Origin: Paramacrobiotus metropolitanus
Lineage: Eukaryota > Tardigrada > Eutardigrada > Parachela > Macrobiotidae
DNA: 64,000 nt
Reading direction: 5' to 3'
NCBI RefSeq assembly: GCF_019649055.1
Contig: NW_026570486.1
Coordinates: 1 to 64,000, forward strand
The stretch's first letter is position 1. The number at the start of each line of letters is the position of its first letter. Both the position numbers and the translations under genes were made by a program. The notes under the pieces are model-generated. The model was not told the DNA's origin. It saw only the letters and a program-made list of their open reading frames with translations, and did no database searches. Positions 63,485 to 64,000 of this stretch are shown here, one piece after another.

Positions 63485-63841
63485 ATGGCAGAGACTACGA
63501 ATCTTTCAAGAAGGAAACCGATAAAAGGTCAACCGAACGTACGAAGGGGTACTCGGGGCAATTTTTCGCCGGATCGTGGAAACAGACAGAGACCTTTGGC
63601 GGCAACTCAAAACAAGATGATACAGACGGAAAACAGTGAGAAACCTTTGTTCATGGAGACCCGGAAGACGCTGAATATCCTCGCGAAAGGCAGTCTGCAC
63701 AGGACGGCATCGCGCAACATAGGGATCTACGAAAAAGGGATGAACGCGCGCAACTCCTGGCCGAGGCAGAACGCCTACGACGGGAACAATATGAGTTCCA
63801 CGGATGGTGAAACAGATTGGCAGAAAGTCAAACTTAGTTGA
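63485..63841 (+). CDS. Element D Gag basic linker
   Basis: A 118-residue frame rich in Arg, Asn and Gly (LSRRKPIKGQPNVRRGTRGN), without a fold I recognise. It lies between the coiled coil and the capsid domain and ends as the capsid frame starts. Confidence 0.4.
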   Translation: MAETTNLSRRKPIKGQPNVRRGTRGNFSPDRGNRQRPLAATQNKMIQTENSEKPLFMETRKTLNILAKGSLHRTASRNIGIYEKGMNARNSWPRQNAYDGNNMSSTDGETDWQKVKLS

Positions 63842-64000
63842 GTACAACGGCAACCGAGACAGCCTTCTCGGTTGGATACGCCAAGTCAAGGAAACTAAAA
63901 GAGTAATCAGGATGACCGATGATGAGGTCATATTTGAAGTTGCCAATGTATTCAAAGGGGACGCCAAGGCATGGTTGTTCGACGGGGAACGAGAAATCCT
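63832..64000 (+). CDS. gag: Element D Gag capsid domain, cut by window edge
   Basis: The frame from 63832 reads LVEYNGNRDSLLGWIRQVKE, then MTDDEVIFEVANVFKGDAK and AWLFDGERE to the end of the window. This is the start of the Ty3-type gag capsid domain (F.G....W......... GDA..W). It identifies the whole 61.4-64 kb block as the 5' part of another Ty3-like element; pol should lie to the right. Confidence 0.7.

Noticed and set aside
1-64000. CRISPR arrays, bacterial operons, rRNA genes
   Set aside because: No regular spacer array, no prokaryotic gene layout and no rRNA core sequence recognised.

Overview
The window looks like nuclear DNA of an invertebrate animal. It holds a THAP-type zinc finger, a GT92-type glycosyltransferase, a secreted Thr-rich mucin-like protein, and remnants of Ty3-like LTR elements, non-LTR elements with a restriction-like endonuclease, and a Polinton/Maverick. 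There is no operon structure and no bacterial start-site pattern. The exact phylum cannot be fixed from the sequence; nematode or tardigrade is a guess only. Most of the window is decayed mobile DNA with a few host genes between.

Layout. 1-10.02 kb (minus): Ty3-like element A, running from its primer-binding site at 10.02 kb through a leader, a long coiled-coil Gag, a CCHC knuckle, Pol (RT, RNase H) and a twice-frameshifted integrase at the left edge. 11.7-12.3 kb: mucin-like secreted gene. 12.9-13.7 kb: inverted pieces of a non-LTR element. 14.45-16.40 kb: an intact intronless gene fusing an epimerase/reductase half to a nucleotide-sugar 4,6-dehydratase half (UDP-rhamnose-type pathway). 16.8-17.65 kb: 3' end of another LINE. 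18.5-20.1 kb (minus): fragments of a phosphodiesterase-like membrane protein and a THAP/coiled-coil gene. 21.0-23.7 kb (minus): an R2-like LINE with an RLE endonuclease and in-frame stops. 25.0-30.7 kb (minus): block C, a chain of broken ORFs of unknown origin with a linker-histone-like winged helix and a capsid-like helical domain. 32.7-35.1 kb (minus): Polinton remnant (capsid proteins, pX-like and basic core proteins, integrase). 35.3-51.5 kb (plus): element B, a broken Ty3-like pol followed, unusually, by about 9 kb of coiled-coil and capsid-like ORFs and an array of small RNA-type hairpins. 53.0-53.9 kb: another RLE LINE end. 56.36-57.50 kb: intact GT92-type gene. 58-60 kb: tandem repeats. 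61.4-64 kb (plus): leader and gag of a further Ty3-like element D, cut by the window edge.

The host genes that look functional are the dehydratase fusion, the GT92-type enzyme and the mucin-like protein; two of the three concern sugar donors or transfer. The most unusual signals are the covarying ACAAA-loop hairpin array downstream of element B, the pol-before-capsid order in B, and family-specific short words (CCGAC/GTCGG in B, TGACCTT/AAGGTCA in D) scattered through coding and non-coding parts.
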